The notes under the pieces: generated by a model
Database searches by the model: none
The model's input: only the letters and a program-made list of their open reading frames with translations
Told to the model about the DNA's origin: nothing
Assembly (NCBI GenBank): GCA_022496205.1
Contig: WTXD01000053.1
Span: 119,463-183,462, forward strand
Length of the DNA stretch: 64,000 nucleotides
Direction: 5' to 3'
Origin: Gloeopeniophorella convolvens
Taxonomy: Eukaryota; Basidiomycota; Agaricomycetes; Russulales
In this document: positions 34,256 through 45,642 of the stretch, piece after piece
How positions within the stretch are numbered: the stretch's first letter is position 1
Layout: every line of letters starts with the position of its first letter
Translations under genes and position numbers: made by a program

Positions 34256-35871
34256 ATGTCGGATCCATCTTTGACTCCTCTCCTCCTTGCTCTTCCGTCC
34301 CTAACGCCGTCACTTGCCGCCGAGGTAGGCTCGGCCAGTGGTGCAGATCTCGACAGTCTTCGTTGCAGCTGAATATATCCGTAGATTCTCCCGCGTGGCC
34401 TCACACTCCATCGCCTGTTTGTGCAGGCTGATGGCCGCGTACGTTTCATCGTCCTCCCTGTGTCGCCCATGCTATCCGTTCAGCAATTCCACAGACACAC
34501 GACGTGGTCGTCGGCCCGGAGGACCCAGCGGACCATCAAGACCTTCCGTATACCAACACGATCGTCGGCCGCTACGCGAATCGTGTCCCGAGCGGAACGC
34601 ACCCCATCTCGCGCAACGGCGCCTCTGCGACGTTCACCGCAGTTGCGCACCCTCCCCACACACCTGACGTATCTCTGCACGGTGGGCCGTCTGGCTTTGA
34701 CGCCGCCGAGTTCGAGCCTATCCCTTTGGATGCCGCTACGCCCGACCTCATCAAGCTCTTCACTGCGCGTGAGCTGACGGCCCTCCAGAGCACGATTCCG
34801 AGTGGCTCCGCTGCCCTCTTCCGGCACGTGTCGCCAGATGGTGATCAAGGTTTCCCTGGAGAATTACTCGTTGAGGTTGTTGTGGGCCTGCTCCCACCAC
34901 AAGGAGGGAACGGCAAGCTGCTTGGCAGCGTGGTCTTTATATACCGCGCCAAACTGCTCGATCAGGGAGTGACGCCGATTAATTTGACGCAGGTGCGCGG
35001 TGATCATCCAATGTCTGTCACCACTGGGCGCTGATCCCACGAGTATGACAGCACTGGGGCTTCAATCTTGATGCGTCTGTCAAAGATGCGGCCGATGTTC
35101 ACTCGGTGAAGGAGCATTCGTTGACGCTCCGCGCTTCGCACACCGTCGATATTGATGGTGTTGGACTTCCCATGGGCAATCTCACGTCTGTCAGCGGCAC
35201 GCCACACGCACACGAGGCGAAACGTATTGGCGAGCAATTCCCAACCAGTTCTCTCGGAGAGGGATACGGTATGTAATTCCTAAAGTAGTACGGTGTACAA
35301 CAGTTACTTACGACAACGATCCAGACCACTTTTACATTTTCGAGGAACGCGAGCGCGGACTGGCTGATGCGCACCGCATTGCGCCTGACCAGTTTACACC
35401 TGAGCTTGATCTCGTCAGCGCCGTGCTCGCGCCGCGCACGCGTGAAGGCGTCGCAGAGCTTGCTAGTGTGAAGAGCGGACTTAAGCTTGTGTTCGATACC
35501 AACCGTGGGTTCCACAAAAGCCATTATCCTCGCCTGCAAAGACACTCACTCCGGAGGCCGCGCAGAATCCGGCGTGCAGTTCTACACATACAACTTTGCG
35601 TCTGATGAAGCGCCCCGAAAGAAAATCCACGGCGGAAGCGGGCTAAAGGGCCCGGGTGAAGGCTATGGCAGGTTCACCGCAGCCTTCCTAGAATTCCATG
35701 AGGTGCGCTGTCCGCGGTGGCGCCTCGGCATCAGGCACTTACGGTCATGATTAGCCGCTCTCCGCCTTCTTGCACCCAGACCTCCGCCGCAGTGACAACG
35801 ATACACTGCTAGGTCCTGGTGAGGTGTACAACAACTTTGTTAGGGTGGATGTGTTGCATCAGAGCGAGTGA
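34256..35871 (+). CDS. aldose 1-epimerase (galactose mutarotase) with a one-base frameshift
   Basis: Exons 34256..34324, 34385..34438, 34495..34992, 35052..35269, 35325..35504, 35566..35702 and 35755..35871 encode about 390 residues of a mutarotase. Landmarks: LTLHRLFVQADGR, THDVVVGPEDPADH, TNTIVGRYANRVPSGTH (sugar-binding Arg), VSLHGGPSGFD (catalytic His), NLTQHWGFNLD (second His motif), GYDHFYIFEE (Asp), ESGVQFYT-like NQSGVQFYT with the preceding catalytic Glu expected in the family, and FVRVDVLHQSE at the end. The enzyme interconverts alpha and beta anomers of hexoses in the cytosol. In exon 4 the run AAAA at 35,220-35,223 puts the rest of the exon (KRIGEQFPTSSLGEGY) in another frame; one A fewer restores it. 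Everything else is intact, so an assembly error or a very recent mutation is likely. Confidence 0.85.
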
Positions 35872-36229
35872 TAAGGGCAAGTGTTGAGATAGCAGAAGTA
35901 GTTCAACCAAAGGGTGCGACAAGGTGTAGGTACAGATTCACGTACCACGGGATGATGGTTTTCAGAACATTGCTGGCTTCGTCAGTACATCTGTTCCCGT
36001 TAACGTTGGTCATTCGTTCACAGAAAATGTACACTGATGGGCCATCGTTCCACGACGGTGTCGAGTCCGCAGATGATTCATTGATACGAAACCAAAAGCA
36101 CAATAAGATTACGCATATGAAAACAGCGGAATACAGAGTGGGAGGCAATTGGACACAATATGGAAACATTACTCGGCACCTAACGACATTGAGTAATTGG
36201 TGAGACAGGCCATCGGTGCACGTACAAGC

Positions 36230-36754
36230 TCAATCATCGCTGCCGGGCTCGACCTCGGGGCCTTCAGGACCCTCCGAATCGTCAGTTGCAGCGGTCTTCT
36301 TTGACCGCTTAGGTACTTTGGGAGCTTTTGACGCTTTGCCCTTGGTTTCCTGGCCCCGTCTCGGATTCTCTGGTGCATCCTTCCAGAGTGCGCCAATCTA
36401 TGAATCTAGGTCAAAAAGGACGTATCGAGGACGGCAGCGTAAGCGAAGCTTACGTGCTTCATCGCATCCTTGTTGGTCTTGCCAGGATTGTCGGTCAGGA
36501 AAGCCTTCATGTGCTCCTTGACGAAAAGGTTATAAGCGGAAGGAGGACGCTTGGCCTTGCCATCGGCTGCAGGAGAAATTTTGTGAGCGCATGCGCGCAT
36601 GTATTGATAGTGCATCATACCATCCTTGCTACGCGTCTTCGCGTTGGCCCGGCGCGTCGCAGCCTTCGTGGTGGTCTCTGACGAAAGATAAGACAAATGA
36701 CTCGGGAGGGACACGATCACGCAGGAGTCCATTACCTGTTGCTGTCTTGGCCAT
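36230..36754 (-). CDS. HMG-box DNA-binding protein, NHP6-like
   Basis: Four exons (36754..36736, 36677..36621, 36566..36454, 36397..36230) give 118 residues. A basic Thr/Lys/Arg-rich N-terminus (MAKTATETTTKAATRRANAK) leads into one HMG box: ADGKAKRPPSAYNLFVKEHM, then NPGKTNKDAMKHIGALWKDA. An unstructured basic segment (KASKAPKVPKRSKK) and an acidic end (EGPEGPEVEPGSDD) follow. Such small single-box proteins bend DNA without strong sequence specificity and assist nucleosome remodelling (FACT) and transcription. The box looks slightly degenerate and its third helix is short: the usual 'WK.L....K.PY' end is replaced by DAPENPRRG. It shares a divergent promoter with the glycoprotein gene at 37,136. 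Confidence 0.85.
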
Positions 36755-37005
36755 GGAAGAAAGCGGGGGGTTCAGAAGGCTAACAAATGGGGACCTGAGA
36801 GACGGTCTTATACAGGAGACATGTCGGGGTCTGAATCAGGACGCGTTCAACAGAGTGCGCTAGGTGCGCGTCCGATCACGTGTGTGGGCAGTGTTGGTCC
36901 GTGCGTCAAGGCACGACAGGTGGCAACAAACAGGTGCCAAAAATAGGCCAGTGAGGCGAGCTCTCGCAAATGGCCGAAGTCGTTGGCGCGGACGCCGGAC
37001 ATGCG

Positions 37006-37013
37006 TATATAAG
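37006..37013 (+). promoter_or_regulatory. TATA box of the GPI glycoprotein gene
   Basis: TATATAAG lies 123 bases before the start codon and is followed by an almost pure pyrimidine tract (37,028-37,128). This combination is typical of strongly expressed fungal genes. Assigned by position and sequence only. Confidence 0.6.
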
Positions 37014-37135
37014 AACGTTGCCACCGCATCCCCATTCTTCCTCCCAACCGGTCTCGTCGCCTCGTCGCGCTCTCTTCTCCTCCCCCTTCCGCATTCTCGT
37101 CTTTTTCTTAACCCACCTCTTTTTTGGTTGCCTCA

Positions 37136-38463
37136 ATGGCCCGCTACACTCTTTCTGCTCTTGTGGCTCTCGCCTCCTCGGTATACGTTGCCGCCCAGGA
37201 CTCCGCTCCCACTTTCCCGCCAACCCCACTCAATCAGCTCCAATTCCCCTACCCTACTGGTATCGTATGTCTAGTTTTTCGACTGCTCTCTCGTGTCCTG
37301 ATCTGCATCCATTCACTACTTTAGCCTGAGAAAGTTTTCCCCGGTCAATTCGCCCGTGGTACTCAATCCGGTTTCAATATCTGTAACGCCACGACTGAGA
37401 CTCAGACGTCTGATTGCCAAACTGGTTTCATCGACCACATTGATGGTAATGCGCAAACCCATATATGCGGTCAGTGCGCTGAACCACTGAATAGATTTCT
37501 GCCTCTGGGGTCCTCCAACGCCGAACCAGACTATCGGTGACTCGGAGGCCATAGAGGTCGTTTGGTGTACGAAGAAGGGTCATGGCACCCGCCTTATTCC
37601 CAGCGGTACTCTCACGGGGGTCCAATTCCTCCTGACTACAGAGTATATCCAGGTAGTCGGTTTCCTGGATCAGACCAAGATCAACATTCAGTATGGCGAC
37701 CCTGGCGGTGAGCTGGACAGTGGAGGACAGGATCAGGTGGGTTACTTTCTACATTTCCCGTCCGCAGCGGCTGATCATATCGTTCCACTAGCTTGGAAAC
37801 GCCATCGGTGCCTTGATGTATACCAATGCCTTTCCTATCGGCAATACTGATAACAACACCTACGAGCAAATTCTTTCTTGGACTTAGTATGTTCTCTTTG
37901 GTGTTTCATACTCCGTAGATTAATCGCTGTTTGATAGCTTCATGGGTGGCAATGCTTTCTGTGCGAAAATTTGCCGTCAAGGAGGCACGAACCCTGCCGG
38001 TTATTGCCAACACACTCTCGATCGCATCGGTTGCACCTACAACGCCCCCAACAACGCGCAGAACGGCACTTTCGAAGTCTGCGATTCCGATCTCATGGAT
38101 ATCCCTGGTGTTTACACAGTCAACGGCCAGACTCTCTCCTACTCTCAACCTGCGGAGACGGTTCCCATCGGCACTCTTCCCTACACTCCCCGCATCCCTG
38201 CCAGCTCCAACTGCGTGTCATACGCGAGTTCCGCACTATACACCGACCTTGTCGCTGCCCCGACAAGCTCTAGCACGTCGTCTAGTGCCGCACCGACGTC
38301 GACTGGCAAGAGCGGAGCTAATCCTTCCAGCACTGGTTCCAAGTCAAGCTCTGCGTCTGGTTCTTCGCCGACGGGCGGCTCTTCCAATGGCTCGAGCGCG
38401 CTCACCGTTTCGCTGTTCTCGGGTATCCTTGGTGTTGCGTTTTCTGTCGCCTTCCTCGCATGA
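37136..38463 (+). CDS. secreted GPI-anchored glycoprotein, macrofage-activating-glycoprotein-like
   Basis: Five exons (37136..37264, 37325..37445, 37495..37736, 37792..37886, 37938..38463) give 370 residues. The signal peptide MARYTLSALVALASSVYVAA is followed by a probable cleavage before QDSAPTF. The ectodomain has paired cysteines and motifs NICNATTETQTSDCQTG, FCLWGPPTPNQTIGD, VVWCTKKGHGTRLIP, MGGNAFCAKICRQG and CQHTLDRIGC, plus several N-glycosylation sites (NAT, NQT, NNT, NGT). A Ser/Thr-rich stalk and a C-terminal hydrophobic segment (SLFSGILGVAFSVAFLA) preceded by small residues (SSNGSSA) predict a GPI anchor. The pattern matches the agaricomycete family annotated as macrofage-activating glycoprotein, probably a cell-wall or surface protein. 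Biochemical function is not known. The start is fixed by the signal peptide. Confidence 0.87.
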
Positions 38464-39458
38464 ATCCCTTCCTGACGATATCATACTTCGGGGTTGTGAT
38501 GGATGGGTGATTGTGGATGTCTGCAAGATGTCTTAGTTGTGGGGTGATATGGGACGCTCGTTGGTAGACGGATTCGATATACCAGGTGCATTTCTCGAAT
38601 ACATCTTATCTTTTGCTTCGTTGTAGTGGCTCTTGGACGTTGGACTGCGTACCATGCACGCACTTTCTGGATAACGTGTATGGACGATCGAGTCTGATAC
38701 AGAATGTGCATTCTGGACGCTTGGGCCCTTTGCGAGATAGACTCTAGTGCGACTGAACCTACTCGATGATCAATCTATTCCTTTCACAACTCCCAGTAGA
38801 GGCACTCGCCCTTGCCGTCTCCGGCGCGTCCATACCCATACTGCTGATCAATCTCAGACAACACCGAATAGAGGCTCATCCTCGCCACGTCTGCTCTACA
38901 CGTGAACATCATGCGGTTCCGCCTTTCTGTAGCAGCTTGTTCACGCATCCCTGGCCCTGCTCACGTAGCAACTGGTCCGCAGATATTTGCAAGCCATGAC
39001 AGTCCAAGTATGCCCTCCGCAACTGAACATTTCCGACGTGAATGGACTGTGAATAAAGACTACCCCTGCCGCTGACGTCCAACCGAAAAATAGAGGGGGA
39101 CCACCAAAAGGCACTACAAGATAGCCACGCGCGATAAGTAGGTGCTGAATCGCCCTGGTGTGGAACACGCATCGGCAACAGCGGGGCATCACATCTACCC
39201 ATGACTTGACATTGCCCATAAATAGTATCACATCGGTTCTCTTAGCTCTGCTGTAGGCACGGCGGTCCATGGACTTGCGGGCCACTTCGTTCACTCCCAC
39301 TAAGTATGACTCAAAGGCGAGGCTTGTTGATGAGTCGCGTGTGAAGGGTGCGGTCGTGCGGACCGAATATTAACGCGCACTTGCACCCCGAGGTGGGTAC
39401 TTATGAGGCCTGTCGCGCTCGCCGCCGCGCTCTCCATGTGAGCGCTCTCTCCACCATC
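38464..39458. other. intergenic, no gene seen
   Basis: 3' flank of the glycoprotein gene and promoter of the Clr2-like gene. Frames of up to 119 codons on the minus strand have no recognisable domain. Confidence 0.45.
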
Positions 39459-40156
39459 ATGCTCGTTGATGGGCCTCACTTCCAAGCGACCGACGATGGC
39501 AAGCTTATCTTCCGCCTATCTGACGGTGACGCTAGTCGTCGCCCCACCGAACACGACATCCTTGACGAGGAAGACGGCACGCTCCTTCGTCACAACTACT
39601 ACCTTACCATTCCACTCGATCACACCGACTCCCACCGCTGGCGCCAGGAGATCGCCAAGTACCTGGCGCCTCTCATGCTAGACGGTATGTCTGCCCTGTT
39701 CTCTTATTGTAACTGCAGCGCTAACTTTGAGCCCCTGCCAGCCTCGATGGGCCATACCACCTGGACGCTCTCTGATTTTCCCGAGGGATATATCCTGCTC
39801 CTGCACAAAGCACCATATCGCAGGGAGAGAACGAAGATGCGACGCGATTTTTACCTCTACGGTGCGTCGCTCTTTACATACCCTCTGGTCCCCACCACAT
39901 CCTGACGGGAATTTACAAAGGCGCAGAAGACGTTCCGTGCTTCGCCTCGCCGTTGGAGTTCGTCCGTCATGCCGAATGGCTCATGCGCGGGGGACACCGC
40001 ACGCTCGATGACCGCCGCGCACCCCGCTGCGAGTGTAAGTACTGCGCAGAACGCCCCCAGAAAGAGATCACGAACGAGCTCAAGGAGCGCCGAAAAGAGG
40101 TGCTCAAAGAAATTGTGGACTCCGAAGAGGGCGAGGACCCTATCAGCGAGAGCTGA
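39459..40156 (+). CDS. Clr2-type transcription-silencing domain protein
   Basis: Three exons (39459..39684, 39742..39861, 39921..40156) give 193 residues. The start is MLVDGPHFQATDDGK. The middle carries LSDFPEGYILLLHKAPY, then a basic stretch leading to DFYLYG, and the last exon has FASPLEFVRHAEWLM and RRAPRCECKYC. The order 'P.GY.L..H', 'D.YLYG', 'F.SP.EF..H..WL' and 'C.CK.C' is that of the Clr2 transcription-silencing domain of fungi, named for fission yeast Clr2 of the SHREC complex. It ends in an acidic helix (KEIVDSEEGEDPISES). The protein is short, the silencing domain alone. Role in heterochromatin is inferred from the domain only. It converges with the gene ending at 40,693. Confidence 0.75.
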
Positions 40157-40692
40157 GTGCATTGCTACTGTATGATCGGGCTGGAGTTCCGTTGTCGTCT
40201 GCTACCCTTCGCGCATGCTCGCTGGCTAGGTTTGTGCATATCGCTACTATTGACCTGCCTGTATGGATGTGGCCTGTATACATCACGAAATGGAATTGAA
40301 TTGAATTGTATACACGTGCTTCGACATCGAGTTGCCCAGCAGATGCACATGACGAGAAGCAACCTAGACATTATATACTATGATCAAGTTAATGGTACAG
40401 ATATGCAACAACAACTAGCCCAACGGGTTGTGATGAGTATGACGGTGACTATGAGAGGGAGAGGGAATAAGACGTGAGACAATGGGCGCCGCGCGCGGCG
40501 GCACGCACCAAAACAAGCAAGAGAGATGAGCACACCGCGAGCGGCACGATGCAGTAACATGTACAATGCAATCCACGAGAGAGTAAAAAAAAGAGAAATG
40601 GGAGAAGGAATGGGAGGGAGAATGTGCGATAAGATGCAATGATGATGCGACGGGATGAGTGGCGCAGATGTGCATGAGCCTGGGCGTGCGGA

Positions 40693-43207
40693 CTACCAGC
40701 CAGCATAGTGAAAGTCATCTGCCCATGTGCGGTTGCGTGCCAGCGCTCGCCGCCGCCGCTCGGCCATGCTGTCCTCGGCAGCACCTTGACCTTGTTGTTG
40801 GTGTTGCGATTGTTGTCGTTGCTGCTGCTGCTGCGATGGGCCTGCCTGCGCATTACCGTTGCCGCCCATCGTCGTCAAGGGGCGCATGCCGCCGCTGAGC
40901 CCAACGTTGCGCCGTCCATTGCCTAGCAGATTCGTCTTGCTTACTTGCCGTTCCCACAGCAGGTTCCGCCGTAGAGATTCGCTCAGCTCCGTGGCGAGCA
41001 TCTGTCGGCGGGTGGTGCGTGGCGTTGTCGGTGGTGCGGGGGCGGGAAGATTCCATGGATGGTTGAGCGGTATCGGCGCGGTCGCGACTGTCGGCAGTAC
41101 TGGGCGCGGTACAACGGAGGTATGCGACTGGCCGTGAGTATCAGATGCGCGCCGGCGCAATGGGTCGGCAAGCGCGGCGAGACGCTGCTGCGCCAGGCTA
41201 CGCGAGACTTGGATCGTATCATCGGGGTCGTCGGGGCTGTCGCTCTCGTCTTCAAGCTCTTCGCCCTGCGGACGCCCCTTTGGTCGATAGCCACCGTGGG
41301 GTCCAGAGGACATGGTGGCTGCGATAGGTGCCTGTGCTGTCACTTGGGCAGCTTGCGGGAGCGAGGCAGACGATTTACTCGCGGTACGAGTTAGATCGTG
41401 GGCGGAAGAGACGCGGAAGGGGTGACCCGGAGGAAGCATGTTGGGATCGGGGTTGAGCAATTGAGAGAGGAGGCCAGACTGCGTGCGGCCAAGGCCTGAG
41501 TACGAGCGCTTGGGCTGTTTGACGAAAAGGTCACGCTGGCGTTGGGCCTCAAGCGCAGCTTCACGCAAGCGGATCTCTTCCTTCGTTGGGGCTTGCTGAG
41601 CTGTGCCCACCTCGGCACCCTCGCTGATGTCCTCTGAGGCCCAGGAGTCGTCATCGTCATCGTCATCGGTGTCGGTCGTTTCGTATTCAGATGAACTATT
41701 CGACATCACGATGCCACGTCGTGGCGCGGCGGGCGCAGCAGCAGCGGGCGGTGGAGGTGCCTGTGCTTGTGGTGCCTTTGGGGTGATGCCATTGACAGTG
41801 CCGTTGGGCTGGCGGGCCTTGGTAGGCGGTTGGTGGTCAAGGGGAGACCGTGTAGCCCTCGAAGGGCCTGCAATCTTGGCCTTCTCCGTATGGATAGCGA
41901 GCGGGGCCTTAGTTTTGCCCGAGTCTCTGCGCTGGACTTGTGGTGCATGACGACCCGAGTTGAGTCGCGTCATTGCCGGACGGGCTGGCGTGTCCTTGGA
42001 ACGGCGCCCGCGCCCCGTGCGACGAGAAGAAGTAGACGTTGCACTTGCACGCGTCTGATTGGATGTGACGCTGCTCGCTAGAATCTCGCCCGTCTCGGAT
42101 GGTGACTTGCCCGTGCTTATCGAGCCCGCCGAGCCGTGATCGCGACCGTCGCGCTCGGGCGAGGGTGACTGGTCCTGCTGCAAGAAGAACCGACGGTCCG
42201 GGGCCTTCAATGTTTCGTCCGTGGGATGAGGAGGCTGCGGCTGAAGGGCGGCTGCCACAACAGAGATGGGCGCCAGTGCCCGTGGCGCAGGGGCCTGGTT
42301 TATCTGAGGCGGGGCAGTGTCAGGTGCGTGCCGTGTCGCGGCTGTCGATAACCGAGGCGGCGGTGCAAGGTGTTGGCCGGCAGGCGGTAGGGGCGCAGGA
42401 GGGCCGAGAGGGACTGGGGTGGCGGGAGGCGTCGGGTGCGGTGTCGGGTTGACAACCACAACGCGTGGGAAGACGCCAACAGTCGAAGGCGGTGTCGAGG
42501 GTGGCAGCAACATGCTGGGGATCGGCGCAACGAGGATCGTGGCAGAGTCCGCAGTAACAACGACCGTGTCCGCCTTTCGAAGTGCAGGGGCCGCTGGCTG
42601 TTTGACGGAAGTGACGTCAAGCTTGTCCGGGATCATATCGCAGATGATCTTGCCCACGGGAGAGCTGTATTTTGAGAGGATGCTGAGCGGGCGCCCGACG
42701 GACGATGTGGTTGAGGAAAATGAGAGGCGCTTTGAGGCGCCGTTGCTGCCATTGGCAGAAATCGGGGAAACGGGACGCGACGGCGGATGCGGGGAAAGAG
42801 ATGCTATGGAATGTCAGCGTGGGCCCAAAGTGTGAACGGGCAGTGCAACTACCGTGATGGTCGCCCTTCTCCGAAACGGGGGTCAATGGACCAGTATTTG
42901 CATTAAAATAAGGCGAAGAAGGCGGGGAATCCGGGGAAGAAGGGAGGCTGGCGCTCTGGAGCGCTAATTCGCGATACCAAAGCCTCCAGGAGATATTCTC
43001 GAGACGGCGGCCGTCCTGCAATGACTCTTTGCATTTCGTGAAGACTGGATGGGCGAAAGATGAGCTCTGGTAGGGAGGAGCGGTAAGAGAAAAATGGGCG
43101 AAAAAGTACGCACTCGTCCAAAGACCTGAAAGGGCATCGCGGCCGTCAAGATCTTTTAGAGCGTCTGCGGCGACAGATAAAACTGGCGAGGGGAAATTAG
43201 GGACCAT
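40693..43207 (-). CDS. AreA-type N-domain / DUF3295 nitrogen-regulatory-like protein
   Basis: Three exons (43207..43114, 43044..42853, 42803..40693) encode 798 residues. Near the N-terminus LSGLWTIFTKCKESLQDGRR followed by LENISWRLWYRE matches the short conserved region shared by AreA-type GATA factors and related fungal regulators (DUF1752). The long middle is disordered, with Pro-rich, Ser-rich and acidic (TDTDDDDDDDSW) segments. The C-terminal third contains MLATELSESLRRNLLWERQ followed by a Gln-rich tract and the end RTWADDFHYAGW, the pattern of the DUF3295 region of Mks1-like proteins. No GATA zinc finger is present. It is probably a nuclear or cytosolic regulator in nitrogen or retrograde signalling, by domain analogy. 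The exon-1 start ATG 43,207 is followed directly by VPNFPSPVLSVAADALKDLD. Confidence 0.8.
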
Positions 43208-44677
43208 GACATGTGTTGATGCGATGCAAGAGGGTGCGATGAGGGCGTTGAAACGAGGAGGGTGTTCTCAAATGCGGGCCAGCAGAGTATTGTCTGCGCG
43301 CTGGAGGGTGCCAGAGGGCGCAGCGATTGGGTAAGAAAGCCGGGGAGGTGGAGGTAAGGGCTCGGCGCGTGGAGGTAGGGGAGAAATGGGTCCGCCGGGG
43401 AGGGGGATGCGGAGGAGGAGATGGGGGATTGAGGACAAGGCGGGAGGAGGACGGTGGCGAGGCCGGCGAGGGCGACCGACAAGTTTCTGACCAGTTTGTT
43501 GGGTTTCAGCGGCGGGTCACAATGGGCCGGTCCGTTCCCCGGATTATCCCCTGTCCACCAGTCCGTGGACCCCGCGTGGACTGCTGTGGACCTGGCCAAC
43601 ACCCCCCGGAGATCCGCGAACCACGTCATGTGTTTTCCCTGACAGCCCACATGCGCCCGCTAAAGCAGGCTCGTCTCCGCTAGCTCGCATTCAGCCACCA
43701 GCCACGTGCGTTCCACGCGCTCTATTGCACTCTGTCTGTCTGACAGCCCTGGGATATCCACGCGCAACGACGCGCCCCGCCTGTACCTCTAGTATAGGCC
43801 CCCGGTGCTAATAAATATTTGCAGTGGGCTCGGCAAGTTGGAGCATGCGCCACGCTCAGCGACGCTCCCTGTCCCGTGTCCTTGGTTCGTCCAACATGCG
43901 ATAATCGCACGTAAGCGAAGCAAGGCTAAACTCGACGGCCACGCCTTGATGCACGCCTGATGCCCGCAACCGGAGCCCGCTGCCACGCGATTCGCAGCGG
44001 CCGTGGGTCTGTGGTCTTTGCCGCTGCGCACCCCCTTGCCACGAGCTGCCATGCTCTTCGGCTCCGGCGCGAGCGGGGCACTCAGCGGCACGCCACTCGT
44101 CACCCGACGCTCGCCACCGCACCCACCCATAACAGGCGCCCCGCAAGCAGTTCAGTAGGGACCAGTAGTTACTGTATGGACGTATGCGGGGCCCCCGGAC
44201 GCTCCCCGCATCCTCCCGCTGCGAACCACTCTTAACTTACCCATAGATTACGTTCGCATAAGAACCGCCCCGCCGCCGGTCTCACCTTCCCCGGCGCCTT
44301 ACCCCGCCAGCGGCCCCGTGCGCCCCGAGGTGGCTTGAAGAAGGTGCTACGGCATCGTGCGAAGCCTATCGTAAAGCGGACCACCAGCAAAGGTCTAGCG
44401 CAGGGCGCGCGAGCGATCAAGGCGCAGAACGTGCCAAGACGGGTGTCGGTTCAAACGTACTTATTTGCAGGGTAGCAACGATGTAGGATACATGCTTACA
44501 GCACGGTACTAAGATATGCCGTCGCGCGATATACGACGGGGGTGTTTTGAGAGAGAATCTACAGCGCCGCGCGCCGCGCAACGCTGGAGTGGTCTACACT
44601 GGTTGTCCGCGGTCGGTCGACTCGAAGCCTGTACAAATGATAAAAGGCATGGCAGATGAGCAACAACGACCGGCAGG
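43208..44677. other. intergenic, no gene seen
   Basis: Promoter side of the AreA-type gene and 3' flank of the zinc-finger gene, both on the minus strand. GC-rich frames up to 118 codons on both strands show no domain. Confidence 0.45.
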
Positions 44678-45642
44678 TTACGTGCTGCTCGGCGCGAGCT
44701 GACACGTTCCCTTATCCAAATGGTACTTGAGCCCGTTTGGGTTTAGGTATGACTGGCGGTGCGAAGAGACCGGAACGTCAGCACACAGCATTTCCAGGTA
44801 ATTTGTGCAGCGCACTGACCTTCAAACAGCCGGGCTTCTAATTTCCGGGCATGGCGAGCAGTCAGCATTACGCATCGAACGAGAGACGCGAGGAGGCCTC
44901 ACCGGGCAGTGATACGACTTTTCGCGTTTCCGCGGTGTGGACGTGTTTTCGTGTGACTGGAAGCGCCCGCGAGGGCCGCGCCGCTCGACGCGCTTGGGTC
45001 CGTGCGCGGGTTCACGCGGCGCAGTCAATAATGATGGTGAGAGTGCGACGGGTTCTGTCTCCACTTGGGGCGATGCAGGTTCAGGGCTGGTCGCACGGGC
45101 GAGGATCTCTTGCGGGCTCGGCGGGCCTGATGTGCTCGCCGGAGAAGTTGCGGACTCGGACATGCTGTCTAGAGCCGGCGGACAGGGACTCGGTGTACGA
45201 GGGCAAGCGCCCTCCGGGAGCGGGCGAGGTTGTGGAAAGCTCAAGACGAGGTGGGCGGCGTCGTACAACGCGTCAGTGGGCGGTTGCTGTAGAAACGCGT
45301 CGTCGGTCAGAGTGGGGCCGGACTCGACGTGTGTCGCCTCAAAATGGGCGAGGAGCTCATGCAAGTCCGGGATTGTGAGGCCACAGCATGTGTAGTTCGA
45401 GCACTTCACATGGCCGGAACGTCAGCGCCGAGCGGCTCGGAGCGGAGAAAGAGTGCACGTACGATCTCGCGCTCGAAGGTGGGATAAAGAATGGCGTCAA
45501 AAGTATTGTGGGAGCGGGGGGAATCGAGAGGGGACGGAGCGCTGTTGCTCCATGAGCAGGATGGATCTGCGAGGGTTGAAAAGGGAGAACTAGACGCGTG
45601 GCTCAATGGGGCGGTCTGGATGCGGAAGCCAGAAGGAGACAT
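44678..45642 (-). CDS. split C2H2 zinc-finger protein, SFP1-like
   Basis: Four exons (45642..45463, 45403..44903, 44837..44820, 44752..44678) give 257 residues. The N-terminus is Ser/Pro-rich. Finger 1 reads CSNYTCCGLTIPDLHELLAHFEATH. A long Pro/Ser-rich spacer follows, then the basic KREKSYHCP start of finger 2. An 18-nt microexon supplies KPGCLK, and the last exon gives SYLNPNGLKYHLDKGTC and the stop. Two fingers separated by ~130 residues, the second with 'SY.NPNGLKYH', identify the SFP1/split-finger family, nuclear regulators of ribosome biogenesis genes and cell size in yeast. Without the microexon the second finger loses a zinc ligand, which supports its reality. Target genes here are unknown. 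It is the last intact host gene I recognise before the telomere. Confidence 0.85.

Noticed and set aside
35270..35303. 34-nt intron ending ACAACAG in the epimerase gene
   Set aside because: The acceptor at 35,324 gives a normal 55-nt intron and restores the family motif GYDHFYIF, so it was preferred.
44255..44460. Basic frame on the plus strand (RHRAKPIVKRTTSKGLAQ) suggestive of a histone-like protein
   Set aside because: It does not align with any core histone order I know, lacks a start and splice context, and lies in GC-rich intergenic DNA.
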